Assembly (NCBI GenBank): GCA_030145195.1 | Contig: JAQYVY010000008.1 | Coordinates: 1-64,000, forward strand | Direction of reading: 5' to 3' | Length of the DNA: 64,000 bases | Origin: Desulfuromonadales bacterium | GTDB taxonomy: Bacteria > Desulfobacterota > Desulfuromonadia > Desulfuromonadales > BM103 | Shown: piece by piece, positions 53,614-63,727 of the stretch | Numbering within the stretch: the stretch's first letter is position 1 | Layout of the letters: each line of letters starts with the position of its first letter | Notes under the pieces: model-generated | The model's input: only the letters and a program-made list of their open reading frames with translations | What the model was told of the DNA's origin: nothing | Database searches by the model: none | Program-made: the position numbers and the translations under genes

Positions 53614-55172
53614 TCGACCCTCCTTACAGTCAGGGCCCGCCTTGCGGCAGGCAGTTCACGCATTATATCGGTAGCCATCAGACCAGCATCACCAGAGCAA
53701 GACAGCAGGCGATCAGCAGCCGAACCATGCAAATAAACCGCAAGGGTCGCTGCCGCTTCTGCGGTCAGTCCTTGAGCCAACAGACTGCCAATCAAACCCG
53801 TCAACACATCGCCCATGCCACCACTCGCCAACCCGGCATGACCACCAGCATTGACATGAACGCGTCCATCGGGACAGGCAATCAAGGTTCGGGCACCTTT
53901 AAGCACCAGAACGACCTGATGGCGAACAGCAAAATCTTTGGCGACAGAAAAGCGGTCAGACTGAATCTCTTCGATCGAAAGACCACACAGGCGGGCCATC
54001 TCGCCAGGATGGGGAGTCAATACAGTCTCTCGTCCTTGACGGTGCCGCAAGACCTCAAGATGACCGGACAGGGCTGTCAAGCCGTCGGCATCAATAACTA
54101 TCGGCAACTCAGCATCCTGCACCAAATGACAGACCAGCGCCTGGGCCTCTTCGCTGAGGCCAAGACCGGGGCCAAGCGCCAGTGCCTGTTTATCAGCGAG
54201 CAACGAGGAAACCTGTTCGCGGGCCTGAAGGCTGACCTCTCCATCAAAATCAGCCAGAGGCACTGTCATGACCTCAACCAAGCGGGTCGCAACCACCGAC
54301 TGAACACTTTTGGGGCAGGCCAAAGTCACAAGTCCGGCCCCCCCACGCAAACCAGACTCGGCGGCCATGATGGCCGCGCCACTTTTACCCAGCGACCCGG
54401 CCAGGACCAACAGATGACCAAACGTCCCCTTGTGTCCATCCTGATCACGATGCGGCACCAGAGCTTCGGCTTCGCAGCCATCAATCAGCAAGCAATCGGC
54501 CTGGGTCTGTTCAATGACAAACTGGGGGATACCTATATCGACTGTCACCAAGGCACCGACTTTCCCGGCGCCGGGGTAAGAGACCTGACCGATTTTTGGA
54601 AAAACGAACGAGACCGTTAAGTCTGCCGCAACACAATGGCCAAGAATCCTGCCATTAGATGCGTCAATGCCCGAGGGAATATCGACTGCAACCACAGGCA
54701 TCAACTGATCATTGATCCAGTCAATGGCCACAGCATAATGGCCCCCAACGGGCTTTGACAAACCGGTTCCGAAGAGCGCATCAACGAGCACTCCCGATAG
54801 TTGGTTTGTCGACAACAGCTCTTCCAGCGACGCTTGATCAGGGGCAAAAAAAATTGTTCCACGGCACTTCTCGAGCGCTGCCAGATTGACGGCTGCATCA
54901 CCCTTAACGGTATGGCGCTCTGCCAGCACCACCGTATTTACGAGCCAACCGTTGTCCAGCAGATGCCGAGCGATCACATAGCCGTCACCGCCATTATTGC
55001 CCCGACCCGCTAACACCAGTGCACCCAAAGGCTTCCGAGCGGCAAATCGTCGGGTAATTTCCTCAGCGACAGCGCGACCGGCGCTCTCCATCAAAACCAC
55101 CCCGGGAATACCGAGATCTTCAATGGTCTGGCGATCAACGGCCTGCATCTGCGCTGCAGACAAAACTTTCAT
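53607..55172 (-). CDS. nnr: Bifunctional NAD(P)H-hydrate epimerase / ADP-dependent dehydratase
   Basis: The 521-residue repair enzyme has an N-terminal YjeF_N epimerase domain (VLMESAGRAVAEEI, GRGNNGGDGYVIARHL, VDIPSGIDASNG). A C-terminal YjeF_C dehydratase/kinase-like domain has HKGTFGHLLVLAGSLGKSGAA, TPHPGEMARL and the NAGGHAGLASGGMGDVLTG signature. It restores damaged NAD(P)H. It overlaps acpS by 4 bp (ATGA), so the pair is translationally coupled. Confidence 0.95.
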   Translation of the reverse strand: MKVLSAAQMQAVDRQTIEDLGIPGVVLMESAGRAVAEEITRRFAARKPLGALVLAGRGNNGGDGYVIARHLLDNGWLVNTVVLAERHTVKGDAAVNLAALEKCRGTIFFAPDQASLEELLSTNQLSGVLVDALFGTGLSKPVGGHYAVAIDWINDQLMPVVAVDIPSGIDASNGRILGHCVAADLTVSFVFPKIGQVSYPGAGKVGALVTVDIGIPQFVIEQTQADCLLIDGCEAEALVPHRDQDGHKGTFGHLLVLAGSLGKSGAAIMAAESGLRGGAGLVTLACPKSVQSVVATRLVEVMTVPLADFDGEVSLQAREQVSSLLADKQALALGPGLGLSEEAQALVCHLVQDAELPIVIDADGLTALSGHLEVLRHRQGRETVLTPHPGEMARLCGLSIEEIQSDRFSVAKDFAVRHQVVLVLKGARTLIACPDGRVHVNAGGHAGLASGGMGDVLTGLIGSLLAQGLTAEAAATLAVYLHGSAADRLLSCSGDAGLMATDIMRELPAARRALTVRRVEC

Positions 55173-55552
55173 AGGCGCTCCATCACCACCGTAGCAACGG
55201 CATAGTCGCCTTCATGACTATAGGACAAGTGTACCACCTCCACCCCTTTTTCCTCAGCGAGTTCAGCGGCACGGCCACGCAGGATCAAATCAGGTCGTCC
55301 CAACTCGTCTCGAACCACCTCCATGTCCTGCCAGCTTAAACCTGCGCGCAAACCAAGGCCAAAAGCTTTCAGACACGCCTCCTTGGCAGCAAAACGTGCC
55401 GCAAGATAGGGTGATGGATCCTTTTTAGAAAAAGCATATTCGCGTTCGCCCGGAGTAAAAAGCCGCTCCAGAAGAGCGGCATTATTTTCCTCGACAAAGC
55501 GCCGGAATCGCCCAATTTTAGCTAAATCTGTTCCCAAACCGACAATTGACAC
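55169..55552 (-). CDS. acpS: Holo-[acyl-carrier-protein] synthase
   Basis: The 127-residue enzyme moves 4'-phosphopantetheine from CoA to acyl carrier protein. It opens IVGLGTDLAKIGRF (Mg-binding Asp8) and has the second motif AARFAAKEACLKAFG with Glu58 and Lys62. It lies 2 bp after pdxJ, as in many proteobacteria. Confidence 0.95.
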   Translation of the reverse strand: MSIVGLGTDLAKIGRFRRFVEENNAALLERLFTPGEREYAFSKKDPSPYLAARFAAKEACLKAFGLGLRAGLSWQDMEVVRDELGRPDLILRGRAAELAEEKGVEVVHLSYSHEGDYAVATVVMERL

Positions 55553-55554
55553 GC

Positions 55555-56271
55555 TCAGGCTCCGTGAACCAGTTGCGCCATCTCTCGCACCGCCCGGTCC
55601 AATCCCACCAGAACCGCACGCGAGATGATACTATGACCAATATTGTACTCTTCGACGCCACCAAGAGCGATTACCGGTCGAATATTTCGATAATCCAGAC
55701 CGTGACCAGCATTCACGCCCAAACCGAGCTTCTTACCGCCCCTAATCGCCTGTTCAAGCTTGTCCAGTTCAGCCGCCTGCTCCTTGCCAGTAGCATCACA
55801 ATAGGTTCCGGTGTGAATTTCGACAAAATCAGCTTTAACCCGAGCACTAGCCTTTAACTGCTCTAGATCTGGATCGATAAAGAGACTAACGATGATCCCG
55901 GCCTGATGAACAAGTTCTATCTGCCGCGCCAGAGCCTGCTGGTGTTTAACTACGTCCAGCCCACCCTCGGTCGTCAATTCTTGCCTTTTTTCCGGCACCA
56001 GCGTTACATAGTCTGGCACCACTTTCAGGGCAATGGCAACCATCTCGTCGGTTGCTGCCATCTCCAGGTTGAGGTGGGTCTGCACAGTCCGCCTTAGCAA
56101 CATAACATCGCGATCCTGGATATGTCGGCGATCTTCCCGCAGATGCACGGTAATACCGTCAGCGCCAGCCAATTCCGCCATAGCCGCAGCAGTCACCGGA
56201 TCAGGTTCGCGCCCCCCACGAGACTGACGCAAGGTTGCGATATGATCAACATTCACTCCCAACTTCGCCAT
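55555..56271 (-). CDS. pdxJ: Pyridoxine 5'-phosphate synthase
   Basis: The 238-residue TIM-barrel enzyme forms pyridoxine phosphate from 1-deoxyxylulose-5-phosphate and aminoacetone phosphate. Signature stretches are [51 protein letters not shown] and [13 protein letters not shown]. It lies between glmM and acpS in a conserved order. Confidence 0.96.
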   Translation of the reverse strand: MAKLGVNVDHIATLRQSRGGREPDPVTAAAMAELAGADGITVHLREDRRHIQDRDVMLLRRTVQTHLNLEMAATDEMVAIALKVVPDYVTLVPEKRQELTTEGGLDVVKHQQALARQIELVHQAGIIVSLFIDPDLEQLKASARVKADFVEIHTGTYCDATGKEQAAELDKLEQAIRGGKKLGLGVNAGHGLDYRNIRPVIALGGVEEYNIGHSIISRAVLVGLDRAVREMAQLVHGA

Positions 56272-56273
56272 GA

Positions 56274-57644
56274 TTATACTCCTGGCTCTTCTGCGCCAAG
56301 GTGTGACCGAACAGCATCGGCAATTTCATTGGCCATGAGCGTAATATCGTCCTGATCCTGTCCTTCGAGCATAATCCTCATTAACGGTTCGGTTCCAGAA
56401 TAACGGATCAACACCCGCCCGTTATCTCCAAGACGGCCTTCGACATCAGCAATCACCTTACCGACTGCAGGCAATTCTTCAATACTACGTCGTTCGCTGA
56501 CCCGCACATTAACCAGCACTTGGGGCAATGCGGTCATGACTGCAGCCAGTTCCGACAGCGGCTTACCACTCTTTTGCAGAATGGCCAAAACCTGCAGCGC
56601 CGAAATCATGCCATCTCCGGTCGTATTGTGTTCAAGAAAAATCATGTGGCCCGATTGCTCGCCACCAAACATATAGCCGTGACGTCGCATCTCCTCAACG
56701 ACGTAACGATCGCCCACATCGGTCTTGACCACACGACCGCCGAGCTGCCGCAGAGCAATATCGAGGCCCATATTCGACATGACTGTCGCCACAACAGTTT
56801 TGTCTGGCAGAGCACCTTTTGCCAGCAGATCCTTGGCACAGATCGCCATAATATGATCACCATCGACCTCATTGCCATGCTCATCGACAAAGATACAACG
56901 GTCAGCATCTCCGTCAAGAGCAATGCCAAGATCAGCCTTATGTTCTCGCACAGCAGCAGCTATCACCTCAGGATAAGTCGAACCGCAGCCAGCATTGATA
57001 TTGATTCCGTCAGGATGGACTCCATAAGCAATGACTTCAGCCCCGAGCTCCTCAAGTACGGCTGGCGCCACCCGATAAGCGGCGCCATGGGCACAATCGA
57101 TAACGACCTTGAGACCAGTCAGGTCAAGTTCGCGGGGGAAGGTGTGCTTAAGATAAACAATATAGCGACCCACCGCATCATCAACGCGGAACGCCTTGCC
57201 TACATCGTCAGCCGTCGGTCGCAACGAATCCATCCGATCTGAAAAAATCAAATCTTCAATTTTCAATTCCAACTCGTCCGGAAGCTTAAAGCCGTCACGG
57301 GCAAAAAACTTGATGCCGTTATCATGGTAGGGGTTGTGTGATGCCGAAATCACAACCCCGGCGTCAGCACGCATTGATGCAGTGATAAAAGCGATCCCCG
57401 GTGTCGGCAGGGGACCGACCAACAAAACATCCACGCCCATAGAACAGATCCCTGCGGCGAGTGCATTTTCAATCATATACCCGGAAAGCCGGGTGTCTTT
57501 ACCGATCACGATACGACTGCGACGATCTTTATGTTTAAACACATAGGCGGCTGCACGACCGAGCTGCATCGCCATTTCCGTCGTTATCGGATACATGTTA
57601 GCAATACCGCGTACGCCATCGGTGCCGAAAAGTTTCTTGGCCAT
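56274..57644 (-). CDS. glmM: Phosphoglucosamine mutase
   Basis: The 456-residue enzyme turns glucosamine-6-phosphate into glucosamine-1-phosphate for peptidoglycan and LPS. The opening [13 protein letters not shown], the catalytic phosphoserine loop [14 protein letters not shown] near 100, the metal loop [15 protein letters not shown] near 242 and the phosphate-binding [15 protein letters not shown] near 430 are present. It overlaps cdaR by one base. In other bacteria GlmM and CdaA interact, and the cdaA-cdaR-glmM order here fits that. Confidence 0.96.
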   Translation of the reverse strand: MAKKLFGTDGVRGIANMYPITTEMAMQLGRAAAYVFKHKDRRSRIVIGKDTRLSGYMIENALAAGICSMGVDVLLVGPLPTPGIAFITASMRADAGVVISASHNPYHDNGIKFFARDGFKLPDELELKIEDLIFSDRMDSLRPTADDVGKAFRVDDAVGRYIVYLKHTFPRELDLTGLKVVIDCAHGAAYRVAPAVLEELGAEVIAYGVHPDGININAGCGSTYPEVIAAAVREHKADLGIALDGDADRCIFVDEHGNEVDGDHIMAICAKDLLAKGALPDKTVVATVMSNMGLDIALRQLGGRVVKTDVGDRYVVEEMRRHGYMFGGEQSGHMIFLEHNTTGDGMISALQVLAILQKSGKPLSELAAVMTALPQVLVNVRVSERRSIEELPAVGKVIADVEGRLGDNGRVLIRYSGTEPLMRIMLEGQDQDDITLMANEIADAVRSHLGAEEPGV

Positions 57645-58330
57645 TACTTGGATTCTTCTCCTTCTGCCGGTGACGACACATAATCCGGGTCAGGCCTTAA
57701 AGCGACCTGAACATCCACTGTTTTGTTTTCCTTCAGGTCGGTATAGTTGCCGACATAGCTAATCGCGACAGTTTGCGAAAAACTTTCCTGAACCCCCGTC
57801 AGGTCAACCCCCTCAGTGAAAACCTCAGAGACACCTTTCAATTCACTTTCCGCACCGGAGACCTGAACTCTGTTAGGTGCCACTCTGACCTCCGTCACCA
57901 TGAAGCCAGGAGAAGGCTCACCGGCCAGAGCCACCCGCACAGGGACGTCCTTTTCACGAATATGCTCCAACTTGACGTCGACATAAGAAGGCGAAATCCG
58001 CGTAACCTTCAGGCCACTAGGGAGATTGAGGCTCTCATCCAAACGTTTAAAGGAGCTCACTCCGGCCTGAAGACCGAGTAGATCGACACTGAGGCTGATA
58101 TCACCGGGACTGATATTCATCTGCAAGGTGCGAGGCCCGCTGATTCTGACAGAAACCGAGCTAGGCACTTCATTGGCGATCATCAGACCTTCCGGCAGGT
58201 TCTCATATTCGAGCGGCAGGATATGAGCAACCTCCATCCGGCCCTCCCCCATAACGAAAAACCAGAGGACCAGCGCAAAGGCCAGAGAAATCAGTTTGAG
58301 CACCCAGTTTTCAAAAAATTTGGCAGGCAT
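57644..58330 (-). CDS. cdaR: YbbR-domain regulator of diadenylate cyclase
   Basis: The 228-residue protein has one N-terminal membrane helix (about residues 10-28) and then YbbR-like repeats outside the cytoplasm, e.g. [33 protein letters not shown] and [16 protein letters not shown]. CdaR proteins bind and tune CdaA. The ATG at 58330 lies 2 bp after the cdaA stop; the slightly longer frame starts at a TTG that overlaps that stop. Confidence 0.9.
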   Translation of the reverse strand: MPAKFFENWVLKLISLAFALVLWFFVMGEGRMEVAHILPLEYENLPEGLMIANEVPSSVSVRISGPRTLQMNISPGDISLSVDLLGLQAGVSSFKRLDESLNLPSGLKVTRISPSYVDVKLEHIREKDVPVRVALAGEPSPGFMVTEVRVAPNRVQVSGAESELKGVSEVFTEGVDLTGVQESFSQTVAISYVGNYTDLKENKTVDVQVALRPDPDYVSSPAEGEESK

Positions 58331-58332
58331 AA

Positions 58333-59112
58333 TCAAGTCTTCTTGCCACGCAGGCGACGCGGCTCGAGCAGGCGGCTGAGGACTTTCTTCAACGTTGTCA
58401 TTTCAAGGTCACGAGTCATCTTGCCGCCAACCACAACCGAAACCCGACCGGTCTCCTCGGAAACGACAATCACCACGGCGTCAACCATTTCAGTCAGGCC
58501 GATGGCGGCCCGATGTCTGGTTCCCAACCGAGGACTGAGATCAGGATTCTGAGTTAAGGGCAGAAAACATCCGGCGCAGGTAATCCGGCCACGCTGAATA
58601 ATCAGGGCACCATCGTGGATCGGCGAAGAGGTGTGAAAAATAGCATGGATCAGATCGCCGGAGGGTTTGGCATCAATCTCCACTCCGACCTCGAGAAAAT
58701 CGTTGATACCCGTCTCCCGTTCAATCACCAGTAAAGCGCCCATTCTTTTCTGCGCCAAGGCAACGCAACCACGGCACAACTCATCAATCACCTTGGTCTC
58801 TTCGCGAAAGGAAAGATCAGCAAAAAACGGATTACGGCCAACGTGAATGAGAGCTCGGCGAATATCATGCTGAAACAGAACAACGATGACCAGAATGATC
58901 GAGGAGAGAAAGTTATCGAGAATCCAGTTAAGGGTAAAAAGGCCGCCAATCTGAGAAGCGACATAGATGATAAGTAGAACCGCCAAACCAACCAGCATCT
59001 GCACTGCCCGCGTCCCCTGGATCAGGAGCAGGATACGGTAGATGATAAACGCGACCAGCAGGATGTCGAGCAGATCCAGTAGCCAGCGGAAATTTGTCCA
59101 CATCTCGAACAT
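58333..59112 (-). CDS. cdaA: Diadenylate cyclase (c-di-AMP synthase), CdaA type
   Basis: The 259-residue enzyme has three N-terminal membrane helices (about 10-85), then a DAC domain with the catalytic DGA in SSPIHDGALII and RHR in GTRHRAAIGL. It makes the second messenger c-di-AMP, which controls potassium and osmotic balance and cell-wall growth. The frame contains three closely spaced in-frame ATGs (59121, 59112, 59103). GAGGG abuts the first but lies 9 nt from the second, so 59112 is preferred. The operon continues into cdaR and glmM. Confidence 0.93.
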   Translation of the reverse strand: MFEMWTNFRWLLDLLDILLVAFIIYRILLLIQGTRAVQMLVGLAVLLIIYVASQIGGLFTLNWILDNFLSSIILVIVVLFQHDIRRALIHVGRNPFFADLSFREETKVIDELCRGCVALAQKRMGALLVIERETGINDFLEVGVEIDAKPSGDLIHAIFHTSSPIHDGALIIQRGRITCAGCFLPLTQNPDLSPRLGTRHRAAIGLTEMVDAVVIVVSEETGRVSVVVGGKMTRDLEMTTLKKVLSRLLEPRRLRGKKT

Positions 59113-59134
59113 CTCGAACATCCCTCAGAATGGA

Positions 59135-60025
59135 TCAGGTCGAGGCCCAATCTCGGCCCTGGCAGATTGCCCAGGACATCATCGCAGCATCACGTGCCGC
59201 AGCAACATCATGCACCCGGAACAGACGTGCACCGCTGGCAAACCCGAGAGCAACAGTCGCCAGAGTTCCGGCCAGCCGTTGACCGGGATCACCCTGACCA
59301 AGCACCTGCCCGATAAAACTTTTTCGCGAAGTCCCCAACAGTATGGGCCGTCCCAACGCTGACAACGCAGAGATTCGACGTAGCAGTTCAAGATTCCCGG
59401 CCACATCCTTACCGAAGCCAATCCCTGGATCAACCGCAACCTTGTCCGTCGAAATTCCGGCAGAAGCCGCAAGTTCGAGGCTTTGACGCAATGTAGAGCA
59501 AACCTCGGCAACGACATCGTCGTAAGCTGTGTCCTTCTGCATCTGATCCGGACGACCGCGGGTATGCATAACAACCAGACCAGCACCACTTGCGGCAACA
59601 GTCGCTGCCATCTCCGGATCGAAGTTGAGTCCGCTGATGTCGTTAACAAACTCTGCACCAGCAGAGACTGCAGACCGGGCGACAACACTCTTATTAGTAT
59701 CAATAGAGAGGGGAAGCTCAAGTTCGCATTGCAGGGCTTCGATGACCGGGAGAACGCGATCGATCTCTTCCTGAGCTGAAATCTGGAGGGCTCCAGGACG
59801 CGTACTCTCGCCGCCAACATCAATCAGATCGGCCCCTTCAGCAGCCATACGGCGGGCTTGCGCCAACGCATGCTCAACGGTGCTATAAAGGCCACCGTCG
59901 GTGAACGAATCGGGCGTAACGTTTAGAATACCGACAATACACGGGCCACGCAGATCAAGGCGAACCGAACGGCCGTCCAGAAATTCGGGGAGTTCAGTCG
60001 CTTGAACCGCTAACCCTTTGGTCAT
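59135..60025 (-). CDS. folP: Dihydropteroate synthase
   Basis: The 296-residue enzyme joins p-aminobenzoate to the pterin in folate synthesis. Motifs are [67 protein letters not shown] and [13 protein letters not shown]. It overlaps ftsH by 4 bp. A second folate gene, folA, is found far away at 30089. Confidence 0.95.
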   Translation of the reverse strand: MTKGLAVQATELPEFLDGRSVRLDLRGPCIVGILNVTPDSFTDGGLYSTVEHALAQARRMAAEGADLIDVGGESTRPGALQISAQEEIDRVLPVIEALQCELELPLSIDTNKSVVARSAVSAGAEFVNDISGLNFDPEMAATVAASGAGLVVMHTRGRPDQMQKDTAYDDVVAEVCSTLRQSLELAASAGISTDKVAVDPGIGFGKDVAGNLELLRRISALSALGRPILLGTSRKSFIGQVLGQGDPGQRLAGTLATVALGFASGARLFRVHDVAAARDAAMMSWAICQGRDWAST

Positions 60026-61938
60026 TCTGCTTCGGTTACGGAAGGCGATTCAGCTGCTTTGGGCTCAGCGGCTTCTTCTGCCGGAACGTCTTCCGTACTG
60101 ACTGCTTTCACAGGGGGCTCATCTTCAGATGCGTAGGGAGCAGCCACCGGCGCATCACCAAAGATTATCGTCCTGATCTCACTACCGTCCATATTCTCAC
60201 GTTCCAACAAGGCTTCGCCGACATCGATCAGAGCCTCTTTATTTTTGGCAAGAATCTCGCGAGTCCGCGCATGGCAGGTTTCGACAATTTGACGGATTTC
60301 ATCATCGATCGCCATGGCCGTGGCTTCACTGTAATTTTTGACATGACCGTAATCGCGACCGAGGAAGACCTCGCCTTCTTTCTCTCCGTAAGCCAACGGC
60401 CCGAGCTTATCGCTCATGCCCCACTCACAAACCATCTTGCGGGCAATGACCGTCGCCCTCTCAAGATCGTTCGAAGCGCCGCTGGTCACACTGTCGAAAA
60501 CCAGTTCTTCAGCAACCCGGCCACCGAGCAAAGTACAGATTTTAATGTAAAGACCATCCTTGGTCTCATTGTATTTTTCTTCTGTGGGCAGGTACATGGT
60601 AACGCCCATGGCGCGACCGCGAGGGATAATCGAAACCTTATGTACCGGATCAGCACCGGGGATGTACATCGCCACCAAAGCATGGCCTGCCTCATGATAG
60701 GCGGTGACCTTCTTCTCTTCCTCTGTGATGACCATAGAGCGGCGTTCCGCGCCCATCATGACCTTATCCTTGGCTTTATCCAGGTCTCTCCCGGTCACAG
60801 AGTTCTTGTCGGCGCGTGCCGCCAGCAAGGCCGCCTCATTGACCAGATTCTCAAGATCGGCACCGGAGAACCCGGGCGTGCCCTTGGCCACCACCTCAAG
60901 ATCGACATCATCATTCAAGGGGACCTTACGGGCATGCACCTGCAAAATTTTCAGGCGACCGCGCACATCAGGACGCGGCACCACCACCTGGCGATCAAAA
61001 CGACCAGGACGCAGCAGCGCCGGATCGAGGACATCGGGACGGTTGGTCGCAGCAATCAGGATAACGCCCTCGTTCGACTCGAAGCCATCCATCTCGACCA
61101 GCAACTGGTTGAGAGTCTGCTCGCGTTCGTCATGGCCACCGCCCATACCGGCGCCGCGATGACGACCAACAGCATCGATTTCATCGATAAAGATAATACA
61201 AGGCGCGTTCTTCTTCCCCTGAACAAAAAGATCACGGACGCGACTGGCACCGACACCAACAAACATCTCGACGAAATCCGAACCGGAGATAGAAAAGAAA
61301 GGAACCCCGGCCTCACCCGCAATGGCCCGCCCCAGAAGCGTCTTACCAGTACCAGGAGCACCGACCAGCAAAACCCCCTTGGGAATACGCCCACCGAGAC
61401 GGGAGAATTTTTTGGGGTCTTTCAAAAACGAGACGACTTCTTCAAGCTCATCTTTAGCTTCATCGATACCAGCAACATCATTAAAGGTGATCTTCGTTGA
61501 GGATTCGCTTAACAGCTTGGCTCGGCTCTTGCCAAAGTTCATGGCCTTGCCGCCGCCGGATTGCATCTGGCGCATAAAGAAAATCCAGACTGCGATTAAG
61601 AGTAAAATCGGCCCCCAGGACACCAGCAGGCTCATCCAGAAGCTGTTGGTTTCATCAGGCTGAGCTTCGATCGCAACCCCTTGATCACGTAGCATCCCGA
61701 ACAGATCAGGATCATTCGGTGCATAGGTTTTGAATACTGAGCCGTCAGAATACTTGCCCTCAATATTCGACCCCTGAATCGTAACCTCAGTGACCGAGCC
61801 CTCTTCCAGAGCAGACAGGAAGGTGGTGTACGGCACCGGCTTCAGTTCACGGTTCTGCTGCGTCATCATATTGAACAGCATGATCATAACCAGTGAAATG
61901 ACCAGCCAGAGTGCAAGATTTTTATAAAACTGATTCAC
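60022..61938 (-). CDS. ftsH: ATP-dependent zinc metalloprotease FtsH
   Basis: The 638-residue membrane protease degrades misfolded membrane proteins and some regulators. Two membrane helices (about 7-25 and 105-125) flank an extracytoplasmic domain. The AAA+ domain has Walker A GAPGTGKT, Walker [16 protein letters not shown] and the SRH region. The zinc-protease site is HEAGHALV. The tail is acidic and Ala/Glu-rich. The longest frame starts at 61971, but AGGGGG lies 5-6 nt before the GTG at 61938, giving the usual NQFYKN start. Confidence 0.96.
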   Translation of the reverse strand: MNQFYKNLALWLVISLVMIMLFNMMTQQNRELKPVPYTTFLSALEEGSVTEVTIQGSNIEGKYSDGSVFKTYAPNDPDLFGMLRDQGVAIEAQPDETNSFWMSLLVSWGPILLLIAVWIFFMRQMQSGGGKAMNFGKSRAKLLSESSTKITFNDVAGIDEAKDELEEVVSFLKDPKKFSRLGGRIPKGVLLVGAPGTGKTLLGRAIAGEAGVPFFSISGSDFVEMFVGVGASRVRDLFVQGKKNAPCIIFIDEIDAVGRHRGAGMGGGHDEREQTLNQLLVEMDGFESNEGVILIAATNRPDVLDPALLRPGRFDRQVVVPRPDVRGRLKILQVHARKVPLNDDVDLEVVAKGTPGFSGADLENLVNEAALLAARADKNSVTGRDLDKAKDKVMMGAERRSMVITEEEKKVTAYHEAGHALVAMYIPGADPVHKVSIIPRGRAMGVTMYLPTEEKYNETKDGLYIKICTLLGGRVAEELVFDSVTSGASNDLERATVIARKMVCEWGMSDKLGPLAYGEKEGEVFLGRDYGHVKNYSEATAMAIDDEIRQIVETCHARTREILAKNKEALIDVGEALLERENMDGSEIRTIIFGDAPVAAPYASEDEPPVKAVSTEDVPAEEAAEPKAAESPSVTEAE

Positions 61939-62044
61939 GTTACCCCCTAAAAAATTGTTGTCTGAAAACACCAGGGAAATACGGTGTTTGGCAGCAAAAA
62001 AGCATTGAGAACTTTAACATAACAGACCTGCTTTCACAAGCCGA

Positions 62045-63415
62045 TTATCGCGTTTCCAAAGGCTCGACCACCAAGCGCAGCACCGGGCTATCCAACCCGG
62101 CACGAGCCCCTTCGCAGCGACGCATCCCAATAACCCAAAGAACCACCTCATCCTTTATCAGCAGCAAGGAGGACTGTCGCTCTTCCCGGGACAGCTTGGC
62201 ATCGACAAAGAGATCCTGAAGCTTCTTAGAGCCGGTCATACCAGACGGATGCAGACGGTCGCCATGCTGACAACGCCGCAAGAACAACGGGAAGGTCACT
62301 TCCTCAGCAGAGAATTCCACCGCGAGCAAGTCCTCGCCAGATGGAGTATCTGCAAGAGAGAGTGTGAGCTGTCGTCCGTCCGGCAAAGCATAGACACCTG
62401 GCCCCGGCAACATCAGTTCAAAGGGCACCGCCAACCCTGGAGGTTGCCTGCGCACCCAGAGCCGATCATAGCGACCAGCAACCCAAGCCCCCGGCAGGCT
62501 GATTTCTCCCTGAGGCGGTCCCTTACGGGCCAGATTAACGACATCGGCAACATGCCCGGCGGTAATGCCCCGCAAGTCACCGCGCACCTCCCGCAAGGCC
62601 GCTCTCACCAGACGCCCGACCAGAGCCGACGCCAGAGTAATCAGAAGCTTCCGATCCAGATAATACTCACCCTGGCTCACCTCGGCGCAACGCTTCAGTT
62701 CCACCGCAACCAGTTCAGACCAACAGTCATCATCGGACTGCATCTGCTCACACATCCCCACCAGTTGATTTTTAATATTGGGGTTAAAGGACTGTAGCAA
62801 CGGCAACAGTTCATGGCGAATCCGGTTTCGAGTGAAGGCAACATCCAGGTTGGTTTCGTCTTCACGCCACGTCATCCCCTGCTCCCGCAAGTAGGCGTGG
62901 ATCTCAATCCGACTAAATGGCAGCAATGGTCGGACGAAAACACCGTCCGTCATGCGCATCCCAGCAAGGCCCGTCGTTCCGGCACCACGCAACAGCCGCT
63001 GCAGCACAGTTTCGGCCTGATCATCAAGATGATGACCAAGCGCAATCAGAGAACAACCAACCTCGCGGGCCGTTGTCTGAAAAAACTCACGGCGCAGTAC
63101 ACGGGCAACCTCTTCCAGATTACCCTTCTGCTCACGCGCAACTGTAGCGACATCTCGACGTTCGGTCGTCAAAGGAAGAGACAGGTCGGCACAGAGGTTT
63201 CGAACGAACGCTGCATCCGCGACACTCGACGAGCGCAAAGCATGATCGAAATGCGCAACCTCCAAGGTCAGCTCATGGGGTTCGATAAGGCTGTGGAGCA
63301 ATAACAGGAGGGCGACAGAATCAGCACCGCCGGAAACGGCGACCAAAAGGCAACAACCCGGGGCGATCGCCCCGGTTTCCAGAAGAGAGTTATGGAAACG
63401 ACTTTGCAAAGACAT
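62045..63415 (-). CDS. tilS: tRNA(Ile)-lysidine synthase
   Basis: The 456-residue enzyme converts C34 of tRNA-Ile(CAU) to lysidine. The PP-loop VAVSGGADSVAL near residue 27 and the conserved ALGHHLDDQAETVLQRLLRG near 125 mark the N-terminal domain; a TilS C-terminal domain (HGDRLHPSGMTGSKKLQDLFVDAKLSRE) follows. The frame is open to 63538, but that would overlap tRNA-Met; the ATG at 63415 with GGAAAG upstream is chosen. The upstream tRNA with anticodon CAT is compatible with being processed together. Confidence 0.93.
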   Translation of the reverse strand: MSLQSRFHNSLLETGAIAPGCCLLVAVSGGADSVALLLLLHSLIEPHELTLEVAHFDHALRSSSVADAAFVRNLCADLSLPLTTERRDVATVAREQKGNLEEVARVLRREFFQTTAREVGCSLIALGHHLDDQAETVLQRLLRGAGTTGLAGMRMTDGVFVRPLLPFSRIEIHAYLREQGMTWREDETNLDVAFTRNRIRHELLPLLQSFNPNIKNQLVGMCEQMQSDDDCWSELVAVELKRCAEVSQGEYYLDRKLLITLASALVGRLVRAALREVRGDLRGITAGHVADVVNLARKGPPQGEISLPGAWVAGRYDRLWVRRQPPGLAVPFELMLPGPGVYALPDGRQLTLSLADTPSGEDLLAVEFSAEEVTFPLFLRRCQHGDRLHPSGMTGSKKLQDLFVDAKLSREERQSSLLLIKDEVVLWVIGMRRCEGARAGLDSPVLRLVVEPLETR

Positions 63416-63476
63416 CGACTTTCCAGGCCGAAGTGCAAAACCCCCTTCCGAACGATGGAAGAGGGTTTTGTCAACA

Positions 63477-63553
63477 TGGTGGCGGTGCAGAGATTCGAAC
63501 TCCGGACACTGCGGATATGAGCCGCATGCTCTAACCAACTGAGCTACACCGCC
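63477..63553 (-). tRNA. tRNA-Met (anticodon CAT, elongator; Ile2 not excluded)
   Basis: A 77-nt cloverleaf on the minus strand has acceptor GGCGGTG/CACCGCC, D-arm TAGCTCAGTTGGTTAGAGC, anticodon stem TGCGG/CCGCA with loop CTCATAT, T-loop TTCGAAT and an encoded CCA. The anticodon CAT fits elongator Met. Since tilS is next, an Ile tRNA with lysidine was considered, but the sequence resembles elongator Met more closely. Confidence 0.85.
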
Positions 63554-63594
63554 GAAAACCAGCAGGCCGCCAACAGGCGGCCACGTAATAATTT

Positions 63595-63671
<77 letters not shown>

Positions 63672-63727
63672 ACACGGATTTGGAATCTACCCGCAGACCC
63701 TCATCATGTCAAGGAAAAACGACCTTT

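Noticed and set aside
60271-61500. 409-codon plus-strand frame opposite ftsH
   Set aside because: Shadow of ftsH AAA+ and protease domains; His-rich composition from antisense reading.
63415-63538. 41-codon N-terminal extension of TilS
   Set aside because: It would run into tRNA-Met at 63477-63553 and adds no family-like sequence; the ATG at 63415 is better.
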